DNA of 7,359 nucleotides from assembly GCA_011620305.1 (NCBI GenBank), contig WOZL01000011.1, positions 1-7,359 of the forward strand. Direction: 5' to 3'. A program made the translations under genes and the position numbers. The notes beneath the pieces were generated by a model that saw nothing but the letters and a program-made list of their open reading frames with translations, did no database searches and was not told the DNA's origin. This stretch comes from Candidatus Dojkabacteria bacterium. GTDB lineage: Bacteria > Patescibacteriota > Dojkabacteria > SC72. Positions 5,451 through 7,359 of the stretch are shown here, piece after piece (the first letter of the stretch is position 1; the number at the start of each line of letters is the position of its first letter).

Positions 5451-7346
5451 CTAGACTTCGCTCTCTTTAAAAATCTCTTCAAACTCTTCTCCACTAACTA
5501 CCTCTTTTTCAAGCAACATATCTACTAATTTCTTAGTCTCTTTCTCATGCTCTTTAAGAATATTCCTAGCATCACTGTATGCATCATCTACTAGACTCTT
5601 AACTTCATCGTCAATAAGTTTGGCATACTCCTCACTATATCCCCTACCACCACCATAGCTATAACCCAGATGCTTAGTTTCTTCCTCGTCACCATACTGA
5701 ACCATACCCAATTTCTCTGACATACCATACTGAGTAATCATCTCTCTAGCCATATCAGTAACATTTTCAATATCTGAACTAGCTCCAGTAGAAATTCTAC
5801 CGATAAAGAGCTCTTCTGAAGCCCTACCAGCAACACCACTCCTCATCCTTGCTAACAGTTGATCCTTGTAAACATGTTTTGTATCCTTCTCTGGTAAATA
5901 TACGGTAGCACCTCCAGACATACCTCTAGATATAATGGAGATCTGCTCAACTGGATCTGACTTTGGAGTAAAGCGAGCAACAATAGCATGCCCTGCCTCA
6001 TGGAAGGCAGTAGTCTTAAGATCCTCTTCTTCCATTTCCCTATCTTTCTTCTTTCTACCAAGCTTAACCTTAAGGTATGCCTCAGACAAATCTTCTTGGT
6101 TAATAACCTTACGATTCTCTAAAGCAGCCATAATAGCAGCCTCATTAAGAAGATTCTCTAAATCTGCACCAGAGTAACCAATTGTCTTTTTAGCAATTGA
6201 ATCAAGATTAACATCTTCAGTAAATTTTTTATTTTTAGAATGAACCTCTAATATCGCTCTTCTGCCCTTAAAATCAGGCATTGGAACATGAACAGTCCTA
6301 TCAAACCTACCAGGTCTTAAAATTGCTGGATCTAAAACATCAGGCCTATTAGTAGCAGCTAAAACAATTACATTAGCTCTCTCCTCTAAACCATCCATCT
6401 CAACAAGTATCTGATTTAATGTTTGCTCTCCTGCACCCGAATGTAATACTGTACCTCTCTTTTTTGCAACAGCATCAATTTCGTCGATAAAGATAATACA
6501 TGGAGCAGCCTTTTTAGCTTTGTTAAATAGGTCTCTTACTCTAGATGCACCAGCACCAACCAACATCTCCTCAAACTCAGAACCAGATGCATGGAAAAAC
6601 GGTACACTAGCTTCACCTGCTACAGCCCTAGCCAACAAAGTCTTACCTGTACCAGGGGCCCCTGTTAAAAGAACACCTCTAGGGATTCTTGCACCCGCTG
6701 CTTCATATTTCTTAGGATGCTTTAAGAAATCAACAATCTCTTTAACCTCATCCTTGACTTCCTCTATACCTGCAACACTCTCAAATCCAACACCCGTCTT
6801 CTTACCCATGAGTAATCTAGCCTTACTCTGCCCGAAATCAAATATTTGACCACCAGACTTCTGCATATTTTTGATAAAGAAGTATGCTAATACAAAAGCA
6901 CCTATGATCATAATTAAGGTAAGAATATCTCCGAAAGTAATAGCTAGCTTCGGTTCGTAGTAAACATTATCCAATGTCTTAATATCTATACCAGCATCAG
7001 TAGCAACACTGTAAAAGTCAGTATTTTCAGATATTAGTGCATACTTTTTAACTAACTCATTACTATCTTCAGGTGTATACTCTAAAGTTACAATATCATC
7101 TTTGATAACTACATTGTCGTACTGCTCTTGAGATATATCAGAAACTATCTGACTTAATCCAACCTCTTGCCCATTATACGAGAAGAGATTGATAAAGAAG
7201 TTTATTGCAACAGTAAGTACTAAAGACCCAATGATTATTGCTGCGATACTAGGAATACCCTTTCTCTGTTTAATAATCCTAATATCAACTTTCTTAGGTG
7301 ATTTGTTTTGTGTATTTTGCTTCTTCTCTTTTTCGTTATTTTCCAT
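5451..7346 (-). CDS. ftsH: ATP-dependent zinc metalloprotease FtsH
   Basis: FtsH is a hexameric membrane AAA+ protease that extracts and degrades membrane proteins and some soluble regulators. The 631-residue protein has the full architecture. A charged cytoplasmic N-terminus precedes TM1 (about 32-55), an extracytoplasmic domain (about 56-135) and TM2 (about 137-158). The AAA+ module has Walker A GAPGTGKT (229-236), Walker B IIFIDE (284-289), and an SRH region TNRPDVLDPAILRPGRFDR (332-350) with arginine fingers R344/R347. The M41 peptidase domain has H449-E-A-G-H453 and the third zinc ligand D525 in STGASSD. The pore loop reads M261-L262-V-G, where FtsH usually has an aromatic residue at the second position (E. 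coli F228). The 631-residue length is normal. The ATG is 13 bp from the window edge, so the promoter is not visible and no Shine-Dalgarno appears in those bases. It may be the first gene of a transcript including polA. Stop codon is TAG. Confidence 0.98.
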   Translation of the reverse strand: MENNEKEKKQNTQNKSPKKVDIRIIKQRKGIPSIAAIIIGSLVLTVAINFFINLFSYNGQEVGLSQIVSDISQEQYDNVVIKDDIVTLEYTPEDSNELVKKYALISENTDFYSVATDAGIDIKTLDNVYYEPKLAITFGDILTLIMIIGAFVLAYFFIKNMQKSGGQIFDFGQSKARLLMGKKTGVGFESVAGIEEVKDEVKEIVDFLKHPKKYEAAGARIPRGVLLTGAPGTGKTLLARAVAGEASVPFFHASGSEFEEMLVGAGASRVRDLFNKAKKAAPCIIFIDEIDAVAKKRGTVLHSGAGEQTLNQILVEMDGLEERANVIVLAATNRPDVLDPAILRPGRFDRTVHVPMPDFKGRRAILEVHSKNKKFTEDVNLDSIAKKTIGYSGADLENLLNEAAIMAALENRKVINQEDLSEAYLKVKLGRKKKDREMEEEDLKTTAFHEAGHAIVARFTPKSDPVEQISIISRGMSGGATVYLPEKDTKHVYKDQLLARMRSGVAGRASEELFIGRISTGASSDIENVTDMAREMITQYGMSEKLGMVQYGDEEETKHLGYSYGGGRGYSEEYAKLIDDEVKSLVDDAYSDARNILKEHEKETKKLVDMLLEKEVVSGEEFEEIFKESEV

Positions 7347-7359
7347 AGTAAAAAAATTC

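Noticed and set aside
568..6849. Several plus-strand open frames of 73-151 codons opposite lig, the winged-helix gene, polA and ftsH, and a 69-codon minus-strand frame at 5852-6061
   Set aside because: All lie fully or mostly within strongly recognised genes in other frames, have Ser/Leu/Ile-rich compositions typical of antisense shadows, and show no domain features.
420..7346. Recoded UGA (Gly or Trp), as in some candidate phyla
   Set aside because: All four genes are complete in the standard code with TGG for Trp and no in-frame TGA. Stops are TAG (three) and TAA (one); the lack of TGA stops in four genes is too small a sample to argue for recoding.
1..7359. CRISPR array, insertion sequence, tRNA gene or phage-type module
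   Set aside because: I found no regularly spaced repeats, transposase or integrase motifs, terminal inverted repeats or cloverleaf; non-coding DNA is limited to the rRNA leader and short spacers.

Overview
The window is an AT-rich bacterial segment in which every supported gene lies on the minus strand. Read in the direction of transcription (right to left), the order is: ftsH (AAA+ membrane protease), polA (DNA polymerase I), a small gene for a membrane-anchored winged-helix protein, an archaeal/LIG1-type ATP-dependent DNA ligase, and then an rRNA promoter, a leader of about 290 nt and the first ~70 nt of a 16S rRNA that continues past the left edge. Nothing convincing is encoded on the plus strand.

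Organism: the 16S 5' end is clearly bacterial but divergent, with one mismatch in the universal 27F primer site. Together with low GC, tight packing, few Shine-Dalgarno sites and an archaeal-like ATP-dependent ligase, this suggests an uncultured lineage such as the Candidate Phyla Radiation (Patescibacteria). That is an inference; the window holds too little 16S to place a phylum. The genes read through in the standard bacterial code, with TGG for Trp and no in-frame TGA.

Layout: ftsH (5451-7346) and polA (2761-5439) are 11 bp apart. A 75-bp spacer (2686-2760) then holds a perfect -10 hexamer, a short inverted repeat and an exact DnaA box. The winged-helix gene (2272-2685) and the ligase (420-2267) are 4 bp apart, and the ligase's Shine-Dalgarno sits in the last codons of the upstream gene. 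Only 20 bp separate the ligase stop codon from the -35 of a near-consensus, extended -10 rRNA promoter (371-399), with no credible terminator between. The rRNA leader carries two tandem hairpins with cUUCGg tetraloops.

Function: polA and the ligase form a natural pair for Okazaki-fragment maturation and repair, since Pol I removes RNA and fills the gap and the ligase seals the nick. FtsH does membrane-protein quality control and may be only a positional neighbour. The least explained gene is the 137-residue winged-helix protein, a DNA-binding domain tethered to the membrane by one N-terminal helix. I see no mobile element, CRISPR array, tRNA or obvious new multi-gene system. The most interesting leads are the tethered regulator with its DnaA-box spacer, the ATP-dependent ligase with an insertion in its nucleotidyltransferase domain, and the rRNA leader.
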